The notes under the pieces are model-generated. The model saw only the letters and a program-made list of their open reading frames with translations, ran no database searches and was not told where the DNA came from. DNA of 64,000 nucleotides from Anthostomella pinea (lineage: Eukaryota; Ascomycota; Sordariomycetes; Xylariales; Xylariaceae). The first letter of the stretch is position 1. The number at the start of each line of letters is the position of its first letter. The DNA lies in assembly GCA_963556695.1 (NCBI GenBank), contig CAUWAG010000004.1:186001-250000 (forward strand). Reading direction: 5' to 3'. This document shows positions 22,454 to 34,118 of this stretch, one piece after another. The position numbers and the translations under genes were made by a program.

Positions 22454-23453
22454 CTCGGACGCTGTGAGACGTTGTGGTGGCTGGCCAAGTTGCGTCCGTA
22501 CTGTAACGAAGGAAACCGTCAAGAGCTGGCTGAGGGAGTACTGAAGTTAGTCGCCGTCTAGAAAGGTACGGGCATAATATGACAATGCCTACGGCTTATA
22601 AGTCAGGACCGGGCTGACTGAGTCGTTGATACAACCCTGGTCCTTGCTACGTCAGTCAGATCAGTCTCATATGATCAGCTCCCATCCTTTGATCAGCTGC
22701 CCCTTTGATCTCACCTCCCATCCTTGGCCCTCGTGCTGTAGAAGTTATTTTAAGCATTTTGCTAGACAACTATGTCGGCAACGGACGCTGCACGACAAAG
22801 ACCGTACATACTGCCAATCAGGTGGGCTTGGCATCCTATCTGCCGGAACTTTCTGCTGACAAGGTCGCAATCAAAGTCGTACTTGGAATCCTTCCCGTCC
22901 TGTGTACGGCACGGATATTGGGGTCGTCCCGCTCGTATTCGACGAAGTTCCAACGAAGGATGGAGCGAAAGGATTTTGACACGCGGAGTCAAAGACGCCG
23001 TCGTGGCCGTCTTCTTGTCCATCATCTGAGCACTCAACACTCGACATTCGAATGTCCCGAGTAGCTTTCGAGGCTGGCAGTAGCTATATTGATATTGGCT
23101 TTCATCTTAGTAAGTGTTCGCAAAGAAACGAACAAGTTTGACCACTGGTGGCCTCCCATTTCTCTAGATCCATGATCATCAACACGACGGATGAGTAGAA
23201 TAATCACAGTGCAGCCTGTGCTGATGAATTATCTACCAGTGTATAACTGGCACCATCTCTGTCAGTAATAAGGTATTCATATGCCCAGTATGACACGTTG
23301 CTCGAATGTACCTAGTGATAGCTGCCACTAACTGTAGCAGATACCCCAGCGACCAGGGAAGCACCAATGCATGACGCCTCACAACGCCTGTACCTGACAT
23401 TTGTCTTTTCCTTTCCTGAAACCCCATGTGCTACTACGGCCTTTTGCAGATGC
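22454..23453. other. Intergenic, promoter of the GH71 gene
   Basis: Short frames on both strands without motifs; no splice-linked coding sequence found. The right side is the 3' flank of the BTB-type regulator. Confidence 0.5.
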
Positions 23454-24718
23454 TCAAAAAGTGGTCGGGAGCTTGGGATAATCCTTCGCGTGAGCATCCA
23501 GATCAGCGAAGATGGTCGTTGAATCATCGCCCTTCAGGGCCTCCATTCTGTGGGTATCTTCATCTTCGAGCTTCTGCATCTCTTCCACGGGTTCCTCTTT
23601 ACCCTCTTTCTTGTCCTCTTTTTGAGGTTCGGTCGCCTTCTCAATACCACTGGATTCGCCAACCAGAAGGAATTGAGTGCTGACATAATCGAGGTGCTTG
23701 GGCTGTGACGGCATCCAGCGAAGTGCTCGGAACTCATCGAGGACTCTGTCATTTGGGTATTAGCCAGTATACTCATCGGACCCATGTCGACACCACGTCA
23801 AAAGAATCGCAACTCACTCTTCGGGATAGTCCGGGCCCTCTGGGAGAGCAGTCCCGCCAGGCGCCTCGTAAGACGGGTTTCTGGTGCTGAGGATGAAACT
23901 GCCCTTCTCCCGCAAGCCAATCTCTGTCTGAACCTCTCCCAGATCAGAAGGGAGGGTGATCATGTACGCCAGGTGACTTTCGCGACCAGTTGTCGTGATA
24001 GCATAGATGCCCTCCGCAACTGGGGTGGCTCCAGGGCTATGCCGAACTCCCGCAGTCTTGGTGGTGTAGTCGTTGGCAGAGAGGAAATCGTCCTTCAGGG
24101 TCTTGAACGAAGCATCGGATTTCTCCACAAAGGCAATCCATCGGTCCCTGCCACTGAGAGGCAGAACCTTTTTAGGAATGGCAATCAGGCGACTGTTGCC
24201 AGCATCATTGATTGTGCCTTCGCCGAGCTTGGCGTCCTTCTCGAGGGGGCGCAGGACCATGTAGCTGCGAGCGATCTCGTTGACACTGCTGGGTTCGTCA
24301 ATGCCGACGCGGCCACGGAAGAAGAAGTAGATCAGGCCCTTTTCGAGGATGCTGGAAGGTACGGCACCGTCACGCGCACCTGGCTGCTCAGCATCGCCGT
24401 CGTTGGCGGGCTGATCTTCAGGCTGCGGTTCCTTCTGATCTTCGTCGGTCTTGGCCTCTTGCATGGGCTTTGCGGGTTGGTGGCCACTGCCATACGCTTC
24501 GGTAGGACTGCGTGCCAATTAGCATAGTAAGTCAATAGGCAAGGATTCCTGTTCTCTTACCTTGGTAGCGTTTCCTCGATGGTCTTCTGCTGCTTGTCGC
24601 CGTCCTTCTTAGTGCGCTTGGAAGCTGGGGAGGTCTTGTTGGTAATCTGGTGCTTCGAACCGGCACTCTCACCACCTGCGCCAGCTGCGCCCTTGTCGCC
24701 TGATCGAGTAGTCGGCAT
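23454..24718 (-). CDS. Fungal 'BTB domain transcription factor' family protein
   Basis: 379 aa from three exons: 24718-24561, 24507-23818, 23745-23454, phases agreeing. Opens MPTTRSGDKG, followed by a lysine-rich, probably nuclear region (SKHQITNKTSPASKRTKKDGDKQQKTIEETLPR). The conserved core contains GLIYFFFRGRVGIDEP, VNEIARSYMVLRPL, LIAIPKKVLPLSGRDRW, DYTTKTAGVRHSPGATPVAEGIYAITTTGRESHLAYMI and KGSFILSTRNP. This core is widely conserved in filamentous ascomycetes and annotated as BTB-domain transcription factor, although I see no clear BTB fold and no DNA-binding motif. The C-terminus is acidic and lysine-rich and low in complexity. Housekeeping-like conservation, no lesion. Role unknown; the transcription-factor name is inherited annotation, not evidence. 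Confidence 0.8.
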
Positions 24719-25577
24719 GTTCGCGCTGGTTTCAGACAGCAGTGATGGCGGGATTGGGTGCGAATGCGACGCGATCTGTATGCGACCCAAAGTCAGTCTC
24801 CAATTACATCGAAGAGACAGAGTGATCGGCAAGCAACAGCTTACACTGCTCGGCGGCGATTGGTGATGTCCAGCTGAAGGCGGACAGTGTTGCCAAGTCG
24901 GATTGATTTCCAAGGTGAAGAACAACGTGGTAAACACGGTGACGGATAGATAGACGAAAATGTCCTTCAACTTGAAATGCTACGGGAAACAGGAAGACCG
25001 ACCATACCTTATGAACTGGCTGCGAGCTGAAATGGGCAAAGCAATCAGTCTGATGTCATGGATCGCGGTCAGTCATCCCAAGGGTCAGGAACGCGTGCGG
25101 AGCTTGGGCCCAGCTGTCCACTAGTAACTCACTTAAGCTTATTTCCTATTCGGGCAAGCATCTACATACCCCTGCAGCTATCCGCCTTTGTCTCGAATTG
25201 CTGCTATGGGCGGGGGCATGTTGCCTGCAGTGGTGATACCAGGTGTCTCGGGCGAGGTTTCGGAATGGCAACTGTCTGCAAGCTGTGGGCGAGACATCAA
25301 AAGCGGGCTCAAGAAGGAAGGGAGGAAAGGGAGACCAATCAAACTGACTGTGCGGTATATTCAAGACCTTGAAGGAGCTCAAGCCGTATGCAGATGACTG
25401 CCCTTCAGCGCCCAGGTAGTAGCCAAGGAATGCTTGTCCATAGGCGCGTCTTACATATGATGATGAGCTCATACCTCCAAGGTTGAGGAGTATCACCGGT
25501 CCTATCAGCTACGTGTCTGGTAGCACCTCAAATCGGGTCTTCTATTTCGCCGTTCTCATTTGCTCTAAAGTGCTTCA
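24719..25577. other. Promoter of the BTB-type regulator, 3' flank of the GMC gene
   Basis: Minus-strand leader just upstream of 24718 is C/T-rich. Short plus-strand frames (25058-25397) lack motifs. No gene recognised. Confidence 0.45.
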
Positions 25578-27284
25578 TCAAGTACTCAATCCGTAGTCCG
25601 AGATGATCTTCTCAGCCGCGATCATTCCTATCTGGTAGGCGTATGTCTGGGTATGTACACTGTGAAAGACCAGGTTAGCAAATTGTCAGCATTTCTGTCA
25701 CTTAGGGGACACTTGCCTTGGAAGTAAGGGCAGCACGCTAAGGTCGGCAACTCTCAGCCCCTGAACACCAAAAACCTTGAAGGCAGTGTCCGCGCAAGCT
25801 CCGTCTTGCCCTTCAACCCGGCCCATTTTACATGTCCCCATCATATGCCAGGTGCTGGTAAGGTTGTCTCTCCAAAACTCCAGAATGTCTTCCTCGCTGC
25901 TGCTTTTGGGACATATATGCGCTATGCTCCGATCCCTACGCTTCGATGACGCCGGATGCTCCATAACTCGAAGGCACTCTCGCGTAGAGTCGACAGCGAT
26001 ACGCTTGTCCCATGGATGTTCGAGGAACCCAGGCTGAACCAGCGGTGGCTCGCTGGGATTGGCCGATCGAAGCTTAACGTCACCCAGGCCCTGGCTGTTC
26101 AAGATGAAGAGGGTGATCTGGGACGTTGGACCCATATGCTCGAGGCCAGGGCGCACACGAGCCCCGTCGTGCGCTATCTCCCAGGTCGGGCCAGTTGGAA
26201 GACCCAGGCGACCCCTTTCTTTGTCTGTCAGGGTCTGGAATTCCGAACTCGACAGCGCCCCTTCGTCCTTGAAGAACCCCATCGCAGCTCCTCCTGTCGC
26301 GGGAGCATTGTGTAAAGCCTCGGAGGCGTCCTCGCGGGCGGCAAATAACATCAAAACGTAGTAGTGATCTCTTAGGTTCCGGCCGATGTGTTCGTTGTAA
26401 TGGACGACTGAAATTCTAAACTTGCTCAACTGTTCCGCTGGGCCGATACCCGACTGCATGAGAATCTTAGGGGTATCAAGCGCACCGATACACAGTATGA
26501 TTTCCTTCGTCGCTGTGATTGTCGTTCCGTTGGCCAATTTGACAGCCGAAGCTCTGCTGTCCTCGAACATCACTTGGTGGACGATGGAATCGGTCCGTAC
26601 GTACAAGTTGCCCGGGGCATCCCGTAGGAGATCTGCAGCCGTCGACCGAGTACCCAGATGGCCAGTGAGGGGGCACACCTGAAGACCGATGGGGTTACCA
26701 GTGGATGAATCCGTGTTCATCGGATACCCGCAACTTTCCCACACATCCGTTGTCTCGGCAAGATCCCCTGACCACTTGGTACTCTGGCTACACAGACGGA
26801 GAGGACCAGACGTGCCATACGCATCCGGCCCGTGAGTACAGTAGCGCTCGGCGCCTGTCCCAGGTTCAATGAGGTGGCGGTAGCCCTCGATCTGCCCGAA
26901 CCGACGCTCCGTGTTTTCCCACTTCCACGCATCATCATCAGTCAGCCGGGCGAGCTCGTCCCATTCGTCGCGAGGTCCCCTGGTCCAGAAAGTAAAGTTG
27001 ATAGCTGTTGAGCCTCCCAGGCCTTTGCCACGATCGAGGCTAATCTGCCGGTTGTTGGCTTGGGGTAGAGGCGTGCTCTTATAGCCCCAGTTCTGTGTGC
27101 TGTTGGTGTTTTGCGTGTACATATTACCGTGGACTCGTACCGACGGGTCCTCATTGGAGTCTCCGGCTTCGAGGAGAAGGACCGAGGGCCTTCTCTTGCT
27201 TCTTGCGAGGGCACTGGCTACAGAGCATCCTGAGGCACCGGCGCCCACGATAATGAACTCATAGTCTCGATGTTCCTGATTCAT
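25578..27284 (-). CDS. GMC-family FAD oxidoreductase (aryl-alcohol/choline dehydrogenase-like), with a GC-AG intron
   Basis: 549 aa in two exons: 27284-25717 and 25659-25578. Flavoenzyme oxidising an alcohol; substrate unknown. Motifs: FIIVGAGASGCSVASALA with LLLEAGD (FAD ADP-binding), GKGLGGSTAINFTFWTRG (GMC signature 1), GALDTPKILMQSGIG (signature 2), STWHMMGTCKMG with the active-site His, and, after the intron, SVHTQTYAYQIGMIAAEKII. The final 58-nt... intron (25716-25660) begins GCAAGT and ends CACAG; only this GC donor gives the conserved VHTQTYAYQIG end, otherwise the frame runs into a stop after RQVSPK. The ATG at 27284 has A at -3; an in-frame ATG at 27344 has a poor context and adds 20 residues. 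No signal peptide, so probably intracellular. Its promoter faces that of dynactin p25. Confidence 0.9.
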
Positions 27285-28367
27285 GCTCTCGTATGAAGTT
27301 GGTAGGTGGCTGCGTACTCTGGCAAGCTTGGGAAGACCCAGCATACGATTGGCAGTAGTTGAGTAGCTGACAATTGCTTGGAACGCCCATATGCTGTGAT
27401 TAGAATCAGTGCTGATGTCATCGAGATCAGGACTTCGTCACAAGGTATTTGTGTGACCGTGAGGTGTCTCTGTCGAAGAGGCTCGACGATCTCAAGGAAC
27501 CAGGAAGCGTCAAAGGTCGACAACAATATACCAACTTCTCTATAGGTAGTAGAGAGCCCTCTCGACACGAGATGAAGGCTATCACATTAGCTCACATACT
27601 CCACACACTTCACGCAAGTCACTGCGGGGAATTGAGAGTGCGCAAGTGCGCTTGGCCATATGAGTAGAAGAGCAGACGCAAGCTCCTCGACGTCGATGCC
27701 GAGCAGAGAATGCGGGGTTGACGGCTATAGCGAGCCTCGAGGATTTGCTATACCCCCGAAAGGACCGGATGTACCTATTCGCATTGAGAGCATTCCATTT
27801 CCAGATTAAGAGTCCCATCGCGTACTCCCCATTGATTAGAATTCCTGGCATTGGATGAGGTCACTTGAGCTGTGGCATCGAGGCGTTTGGACCAAAAAGG
27901 CTAAGCCATCGGCTAGGAGCACAATAGGACACCGGATGTCGACGTCTCGTCGTCGTATAGAAAGTCATGGACGAAGTCATACTGGTGACCAGATCGTGAG
28001 CTGTACGTTAGTGTGAACTCGACGCTATATTGACATGCTGATTGATTGACTAATTGCGGTACTATGAAGCTTTTGACGTGGAAGTATCGCAGAGTCGGAG
28101 CTGATGGAACGATAAATTGATGGAGTTGCACAGTCTTTATACCAACTTATACGGCTCTGTACCCACTGTACAACTGGTGACGTCGCGCAGCTCACCTCGC
28201 GTCATGCAAGAGCCCCACGCACCCTAAACCTACCTAGGTAGCACAGTACAGTAGGCTACCTAGGTATGTGCATCGTCGCAATCACTCCTACGAGCCTCCC
28301 TCCCTCGAGCCTCCCTCCCTCGAGCCTTCCAGCTCCAGCGTCCCAGTTTGCTGCTGATAGGGTTAAG
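27285..28367. promoter_or_regulatory. Divergent region between the GMC gene and dynactin p25
   Basis: Contains two ACCTAGGT palindromes (28232-28239 and 28258-28265) and a tandem C/T repeat with the unit CTCCCTCGAGC at about 28293-28325, directly upstream of the p25 start. Short frames at 27449-28131 are not supported as genes. Confidence 0.5.
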
Positions 28368-29096
28368 ATGTCGAGAAAGCAAGTTAAGGGCGAGTATATC
28401 GAGACGGTCGGTTGCTACCATGATCTACGGCTCTAGTCCTCTGCCGACAACTGACGCGTCCCCTGCAGGACACTGGAAACAAGGTCGCGCGCAAGGCCAT
28501 CTTGATCGGCACCCAGCACATCATGCTCGGAGGCAAGACGGTAATCCAAGCTGAAGCAATGATCCGAGGTGACCTCGCTCGCACTGCGCAAGTGCCTTCG
28601 AGCTCGGGCGCTGCTCCTGGCAGCAATACAGCTGTGGCAATTGGGCGGTACTGCTTCCTTAGCAAGGGGTGCTGTTTGCGACCGCCCGGCCGCATTTATA
28701 AGGGGTACGCTATACCACGACCCGACCGACTCCCGAGCTCTTATGGTCGTTATCTTGCTGACTTGGAATCTGGTCAGATCTTTCACCTATCTCCCCCTCC
28801 GACTAGGCGATCATGTTTTCATCGGCGAAGGCACCGTCGTCCAGGCCGCCACCGTCGGAAGCCACGTCCACATCGGCCAGAAAGTCGTCGTCGGCGAATT
28901 CGCCATCATCAAGGATTACGTCCGAGTCCTCGACGGATCAGTCATACCCGCGAACATGGTCATCCCCAGCTTCAGTATCGTGGCCGGCCAGCCTGCCAGA
29001 ATCGTGGGCGAGGTCCCCGAGGGCGGACACGAGGCATTCGAGCTGCGGGAGCTGTACAAGTCGGTCGGAAATAACCCACAGCCTTTGCCCGTGTGA
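28368..29096 (+). CDS. ro-12: Dynactin subunit p25 (DCTN5)
   Basis: 197 aa from three exons: 28368-28406, 28469-28704, 28778-29096, all in phase. A left-handed beta-helix (hexapeptide) protein of the dynactin pointed-end complex, which links dynein to early endosomes and nuclei along microtubules. Seen: MSRKQVKGEYIET, DTGNKVARKAILIGTQHI, repeated hexads (VIQAEAMIRGDLAR, GDHVFIGEGTVVQAATVGSHVHIGQKVVVG) and the ending ELRELYKSVGNNPQPLPV. Length and ending match fungal p25. The tiny first exon of 13 codons was placed by its ATG, the GT donor and the continuing family sequence after the intron. The symbol is the Neurospora name for p25. Intact. Confidence 0.93.
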
Positions 29097-30069
29097 GAAG
29101 GGATATGGGAACACAGCAGAATACAATGACCACGCGATGGCCCGGAGAATGGCGAAGGGGACGTCTTGAGGCCCGCGCATCGCAACGTCCCGGCGCATAC
29201 TCTTATAGACCACTCGTGAGAGCTTCACGCCGTCGACCTCGGCTCCCTGTTCCAGTGGTCAATATGACTACCATGAGCTATCGGGGCTAGTCGGTGAGAT
29301 CGAGGGAGAGAGAGAATGGATGGCAACGGCAGCTACCCACGACCGACCTAGAACCTATACAGCACGTCCGAGGTGATAAAACATACAAGTATGGGCTATC
29401 GATCGATCCAGTTCTGCCGCTCATGGTAGTTCGAGTGCAGATTAGCTGGCGATCATTGAAGCTAGGCACGATGGACCGAGTGTAAGGACTATACCTCCTG
29501 AGCCGCAACACTAATGATATAATCACATCTTTAACAAAGGCTCAATGGAGGCTTTTGCTTGATGTCGTACAGTCTGGTGCTTCGACCCCAGAGGAGCCCG
29601 CGTTAAGCTGAATGGATCCAACTTTTGCGAGAGCGTCCAAACTGAAGCCATGACTTCATATGTTGGCTGAGTGTCGTGCGTTTTCAAATCGCACAGAGTT
29701 TGGTCCCAGTTGGACCAATATTTTTCATATCTTGTGTAACTTGCTTGCTATTGTTCTGTGCCTTAGTTCTTGTCAATGAGGATACTCGTGCAGCGACGGA
29801 ATCACTGTATGCAGCATAAGACACGTTCATTTCAGACAAGAAGACTCGTATTAATGACCCAGTGTAAGGAAATGCTAAGTGAACACAACGTCGAAGAGGT
29901 TGCTATTCCAAACGCCACCCTGCATGATTTCCGACCCCTGACTGAACTTGGTCCTCCACGAGGTTCTAGGAGACTTTTCTGACGCTGACTCGTGTGCTTG
30001 TATCTGACGGCTGAGGCTACTCGAGATGGGCGCCGGCGTGGCTAGAGCTTCTCGCCTTGGCAGGTTGTT
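29097..30069. other. Intergenic, no gene recognised
   Basis: Short frames, such as 29770-29982, have no motif or splice partner. Confidence 0.45.
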
Positions 30070-30216
30070 TTACATGACCGAGCAGCCGCTGCCGCCGGAG
30101 TTGCTGCCGCCGCTGCCCAGGCCGTTGCTGAGGCCCGCGGGGCTGAAGTCGAAGAGGCCCCCGTTGTGAGGCTGGGGCTTCCGGATGCTCTGTTTCTCAT
30201 TGTTGATGATGGCCAT
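30070..30216 (-). CDS. 48-residue peptide ending in a CaaX prenylation box
   Basis: Sequence features: starts MAIINNEKQSIRKPQ, has a Gly/Ser/Asn-rich C-terminal half, and ends GSGCSVM. The last four residues form a CaaX box (Cys, two small/aliphatic residues, Met), predicting farnesylation, proteolysis and carboxymethylation. The start has a strong context (ACA before ATG, GCC after), and the leader is rich in C, A and T with CAC/TCA repeats, as in expressed fungal mRNAs. No intron is needed. Fungal a-factor-type mating pheromone precursors are also short and end in CaaX, but usually in a bulkier mature region than this flexible Gly/Ser tail, so a small membrane-tethered regulator is equally possible. 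Identity unproven. Confidence 0.65.
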   Translation of the reverse strand: MAIINNEKQSIRKPQPHNGGLFDFSPAGLSNGLGSGGSNSGGSGCSVM

Positions 30217-30887
30217 TGTGTGAGTGAGTGTGAGGGGGTGGTTATGGGTTGGTTGGTTGAAGATGAGATGGTAAGACTGGGTATCAGTTGCTTGTGAGGC
30301 TGTCCAGGTGGTGGATGAGTGTGGGTTTTTTACTGTGTGGTGGTGGTAGGGAAAAATCTCTTGATGGGTTGAAGTGCGGCGGGTGGCTTTATACGTTTGA
30401 GGTTGGTGTGGTTTGCCACTCTTTGGAATTTGCCCCTGCCTCTTTGACACATGTGGATTTCATTGTGCTAAACTTGGTTCTCTTGAAGGGACTTCCTTAC
30501 CCTTTCATTGACTTTATGTCTACTAGGATGGCAGTGCTCGCAAGCTCTTTGTCCCGACACTCGATCAGGGGATGGACGGTCATGTGCTCGACACGGTTCT
30601 GGGTGCTTCAACTTTGAATCGCGTGGTCATTGTACAAGTTTGGTCAGGAGATGCCGTCGAGGCCAGTGAACAAGCCTTTGACCCAAGTCAACAATCGAGT
30701 TTTTGAGCCGGCGCGTGATCTCTCCTTTGTCTCGCGCAGTCGGGATGCTGAGACCTCGGTCCCTGACCATAATGATTGCCGGAAATGATCACTGCAACGC
30801 AGGCGCAAGTAAAACAATCGTGAACTTGATCCATTGACTATGAACCCTAGTCCACCACCAGAGCCTCGGTTCCTTGACCCAACAGCC
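30217..30887. other. Promoter of the CaaX peptide gene
   Basis: The 30225-30460 part is a C/A-rich leader on the minus strand with many CAC/CCA units. No other gene recognised. Confidence 0.45.
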
Positions 30888-31244
30888 CTACGACTGGAAC
30901 TTGAGCGTGGGGTCACTTTTCGGGACCCCGAGGCCTTTGCCTTTCGCCCCCTTCCTCTTCCCCTGCTGGCCGAACTGCTTGTCCAAGAACTGGGCCCTCA
31001 GGTTTCGCAGCTCCTCGGGACTGGTGGCATCAGGGCCTGATGTGCTGCTACTACTGGCCGCGCTCGAACCGGTGGGCGCGGATGCCGCGGTAGCTTCAGC
31101 ACGGGCAGGAGTCGTAGCCGTTGGTGCTGGTGAGGCGGAGCCAACAGTGCGGGTTTCTGAGCTGAGATGCGTCGGAGCCGGTGTTGAGGCCGTCCTGTAG
31201 CTGGGCATGAGGCTCGAGAAGAAGTGAGAGACGGCGTTGGCCAT
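30888..31244 (-). CDS. Small protein of unknown function (118 aa)
   Basis: Starts MANAVSHFFSSLMPSYRTAS in a favourable context (CACAATGGCC), continues with an Ala/Thr/Ser/Pro-rich low-complexity middle, and ends with a charged segment, SPEELRNLRAQFLDKQFGQQGKRKGAKGKGLGVPKSDPTLKFQS, rich in Lys/Gly. The middle is likely disordered; the basic C-terminus could bind nucleic acid or membrane. I recognise no family. It lies just upstream of the CaaX peptide gene on the same strand, 671 bp apart; a link is not implied. Confidence 0.5.
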   Translation of the reverse strand: MANAVSHFFSSLMPSYRTASTPAPTHLSSETRTVGSASPAPTATTPARAEATAASAPTGSSAASSSSTSGPDATSPEELRNLRAQFLDKQFGQQGKRKGAKGKGLGVPKSDPTLKFQS

Positions 31245-32556
31245 TGTGATGGTGATGACCAGAACGAGATGTAGCTGCCCGCGTGTGTTGGTCTAGTCAA
31301 GCGGGACTAGTAGTGTACTATGCACTCAGTCAGGGCACTTCAACAATTGGGACTGCGAGACTCCGTACGAGTGGACGGTGCTCTTGAAAAGCAGTCACCT
31401 GTGTACGACCTTTCGCCCAATGCCTTCCCTGGGAAATCTCTGCAGCGTTTATGGAGACCGTCCGGAACGAGGTTGAACTGGTTCGAGTAGGCGAGTGGAT
31501 AACTAAGTCACGAAGATACTTCACACGAGAATTGATGAAAGACGAACAAACAGGGGGTGCGTTGAATTAAAGAGTGAGGGCCTCTAATAGCTCACAAAGT
31601 CCAGCTAGGACTACAGCAGGCAGCTCCCGTATGGATACTGTTCTTATCCGTGCACTGCCTAGCAACCATAAGCACCAGCCTGGCTAGTCGTGCCGTGCCG
31701 CACTCTTGCATCAATGTCGGAGCCGAGTTGGTAATATTGGAGGGCCCGCGGATTCCCATGATAAAGACTCCTAAATCTCAGCCTGCCATGAAGGCGGATT
31801 ATCGTTCAGCCGTAATGAGGTCTCTAGCTTAGAGCGAGCTGGCGTCTATTAAGCGCTGGACGGTGAGAAGCCGGTGGACAATAGACGCGATAGGGATAAC
31901 TTAACTACTTAGTGCCTTTCGCTCTCGCTTATGGGTAGCAAACTGGCACCAGCGGTCGACTGCGAGGAAACGAGGGTGTTGACAGCATCTAGGTCAAGGC
32001 CATCAACCTACAGGCAGACAGGATTGTGATGCGGACGTGGCGCTGCTTTAGCGAAACGACTAGGATCACCTTTATACAGAGCTGAGCACACACAGCCCCA
32101 GAGCATGATCTGATCTTATGCGGGCGGCTGAACTCGTTGCTCTGCATCTTCGTCGGGACTACCAGCTTCTAGAAATCTCCATCTGTAGGCCGTGCCAGTG
32201 GGGGCGCCTGGGTTGGTTTCTCTGGCGATGAACCTGGCCAGCGGTGCCACGAAGTTGCCCAACATCTAAAAGCACTCAAGATTACTGATAGTTCAGGGGT
32301 ACTTGTACCATATTGTATGATGCGCCGAGTGCGACACGAGAGGTGACAAGAGCTACGTACTGCGTTAGGTTCGGAACCCATCACCGGTGGCCAATATGGT
32401 GGCAGCAGCATGTATCTTTGTACCATGTCAAAAAGGCAGACTGGTGACGAAGTTGCGTCTAATAACTCGCAACAAAGGCGCTCTTTTCTGAAGCTTGAGA
32501 TGTGAGAAACGAGTCCTAAATCCATTGCGAGAATGCCCCTCCCCTCCCATTAACAG
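31245..32556. other. Intergenic, no gene recognised
   Basis: Should hold the first exon of the membrane protein at 32557, but no convincing exon with a start and signal peptide was found. Frames at 31650-31832 and 32169-32525 lack motifs. Confidence 0.4.
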
Positions 32557-33589
32557 GAGGGCCGGATCAGGAGCTCAAGCAAGTTATCAAGTGGGTGTCA
32601 GACCAAGGCAATGGCAGCACCGACACCTACTACCAGGGAGACTGTTGTAGCACGTATGGTAAACCCTGCGACTCGCCCGAATAAAAGCTGATGCGACTCT
32701 TTCTCCCAGTGGCTTCACTTGGAACTATGAAAACCAGACCATCATAGCTTTCGGTGTGTCCTATGTTGCCGAGGTTGCGTCTTGCATATCGTCCTTCGAT
32801 CCGCCGCTGACGGTGAGCTTCGCTTCCATTGGCGATGACACTGATTTCACCAACTCAACAACCACCGACTCAACAACAGTACTTAGCTCGAAAGTGATGG
32901 CTGTGGGGACTTCCATTATAATATACTGGCATGAAGATGACCTATCCTCCTTCCCAGCGTCGCTGGCGGCATCCTTGAGAGTCGGCATGGGTCTGCCAGC
33001 CTATCCAGCGACGGCCACCGCCTCGGATTCGCTGCCTGCCAACGCCTCGAACTCGAACTCGCTGCCGGCATCCTCTTCGCGGTTGCCAGTAGAGACGGGT
33101 ACCTCTGAAGAAGCCGCAGAGAGCAGTGGCCATCTCTCCCGGGGCGCGATAGCAGGAACCAGCATCGGAGCAGTACTCTTCGTCTTTCTCCTCGGTGGCA
33201 TGGGATACCTCACTCTAGCACGACGATGGAAGAAGGCGGCCCCACGAGACAGCAGCCAGTCTGACATGCAATCTGCCAAGAGAAGATATAGATTTAGTCG
33301 TATGAGCTGGATTCGTCGCTGGAGAAAGGACACGATTCCAGCTTTGCCAGAGATGGATCAGGGTCAGAACGTATACAAAGACTTCAGGGGCGGTGCGTGG
33401 AGAGCGGAGCTGGGCTCGACTGCACCGCCCGTGGAATTGGAAGGGTCAGTGCCTGTGCACCAAGAGGCCATCCCTGAAGGCGAAGAGGAGCAAGAGGAGC
33501 AAGAGGAGCAAGAGGAGCAAGAGGAGATACAGGGCGTCCTAGCCCAGGGAAATGTCATACATGCTCATGGAGGACAATCTACCTCATAG
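32557..33589 (+). CDS. Single-pass membrane protein with acidic EEQ repeat, 5' exon not found
   Basis: Two exons are clear: 32557-32653 and 32710-33589, joined in phase (DCCST/GFTWNYENQT). The N-terminal part has N-glycosylation sequons (NGS, NQT, NST) and cysteines and looks extracellular. A Ser/Asn/Ala-rich stalk follows, then one membrane helix (GAIAGTSIGAVLFVFLLGGMGYL) after a Gly/Ala spacer, an Arg/Lys stop-transfer (ARRWKK), and a cytoplasmic tail ending in a (Glu-Glu-Gln) repeat. The layout resembles fungal Mid2/Wsc-type surface sensors without a recognised domain. Exon 32557-32653 starts after a plausible AG acceptor in phase 1, so a further upstream exon with signal peptide is expected; it may be lost. 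Confidence 0.6.
33484..33525 (+). repeat. Tandem GAGGAGCAA repeat coding for (EEQ)n
   Basis: Four to five near-perfect 9-bp units in the acidic tail of the membrane protein. The repeat is in frame, so unit number can vary without disrupting the gene. Confidence 0.85.
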
Positions 33590-34118
33590 TAACAAGAAAG
33601 CATGCATAGCCTTCGAGGAGAGTGAAGCGAGTCGTGCACCATTTCCTGTCCCCCGTCAACTCGAGCTGGCTGGGTGGTCGTCACTGTGGTAGCAGTGTGC
33701 AGTGATTGTCCGACGGCCAAGTCAAGCGACAAGACTGTGTAGATACCTGCAATAGTCTTAATGAATATATAACGAATGCCTGCGCCGAATTGTGACGCCT
33801 GGTCATTCGTCAACCGGCATAAGTCAAACCTGCTGTGATTCTTTATAGAAAAGGGGGGGAGCGAATGAGGCTATGAGCCAGATAATTATGATTACTAAGC
33901 GAGCCGTCACGGTGGGACCCGCTAAATTAGAGGCTAGGGTCCCACAATATTTTCCACCCCGGAGCTGGCTGGCTGCCCCTCCATCGTCGCCCGAAAAGGT
34001 GACTCGATCGGAACTGGACCTGCAAAATGACTGTTCAGGACCATCTCCTGCAACTCAACGGGTCAGATTGAACACAACACGCCAGATTCGCAGCTGCAGC
34101 CACAACTCTCCCATAAAC
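33590..34118. other. Promoter of PheRS alpha
   Basis: The same frame as exon 1 is open upstream to 33873, but the sequence there has no family similarity, and ATG 34119 lies right before the conserved start. No gene recognised. Confidence 0.5.

Noticed and set aside
23814..24518. Plus-strand frame of 247 codons over the BTB-type gene
   Set aside because: Opposite-strand shadow; the minus-strand exons have the conserved sequence and consistent phases.
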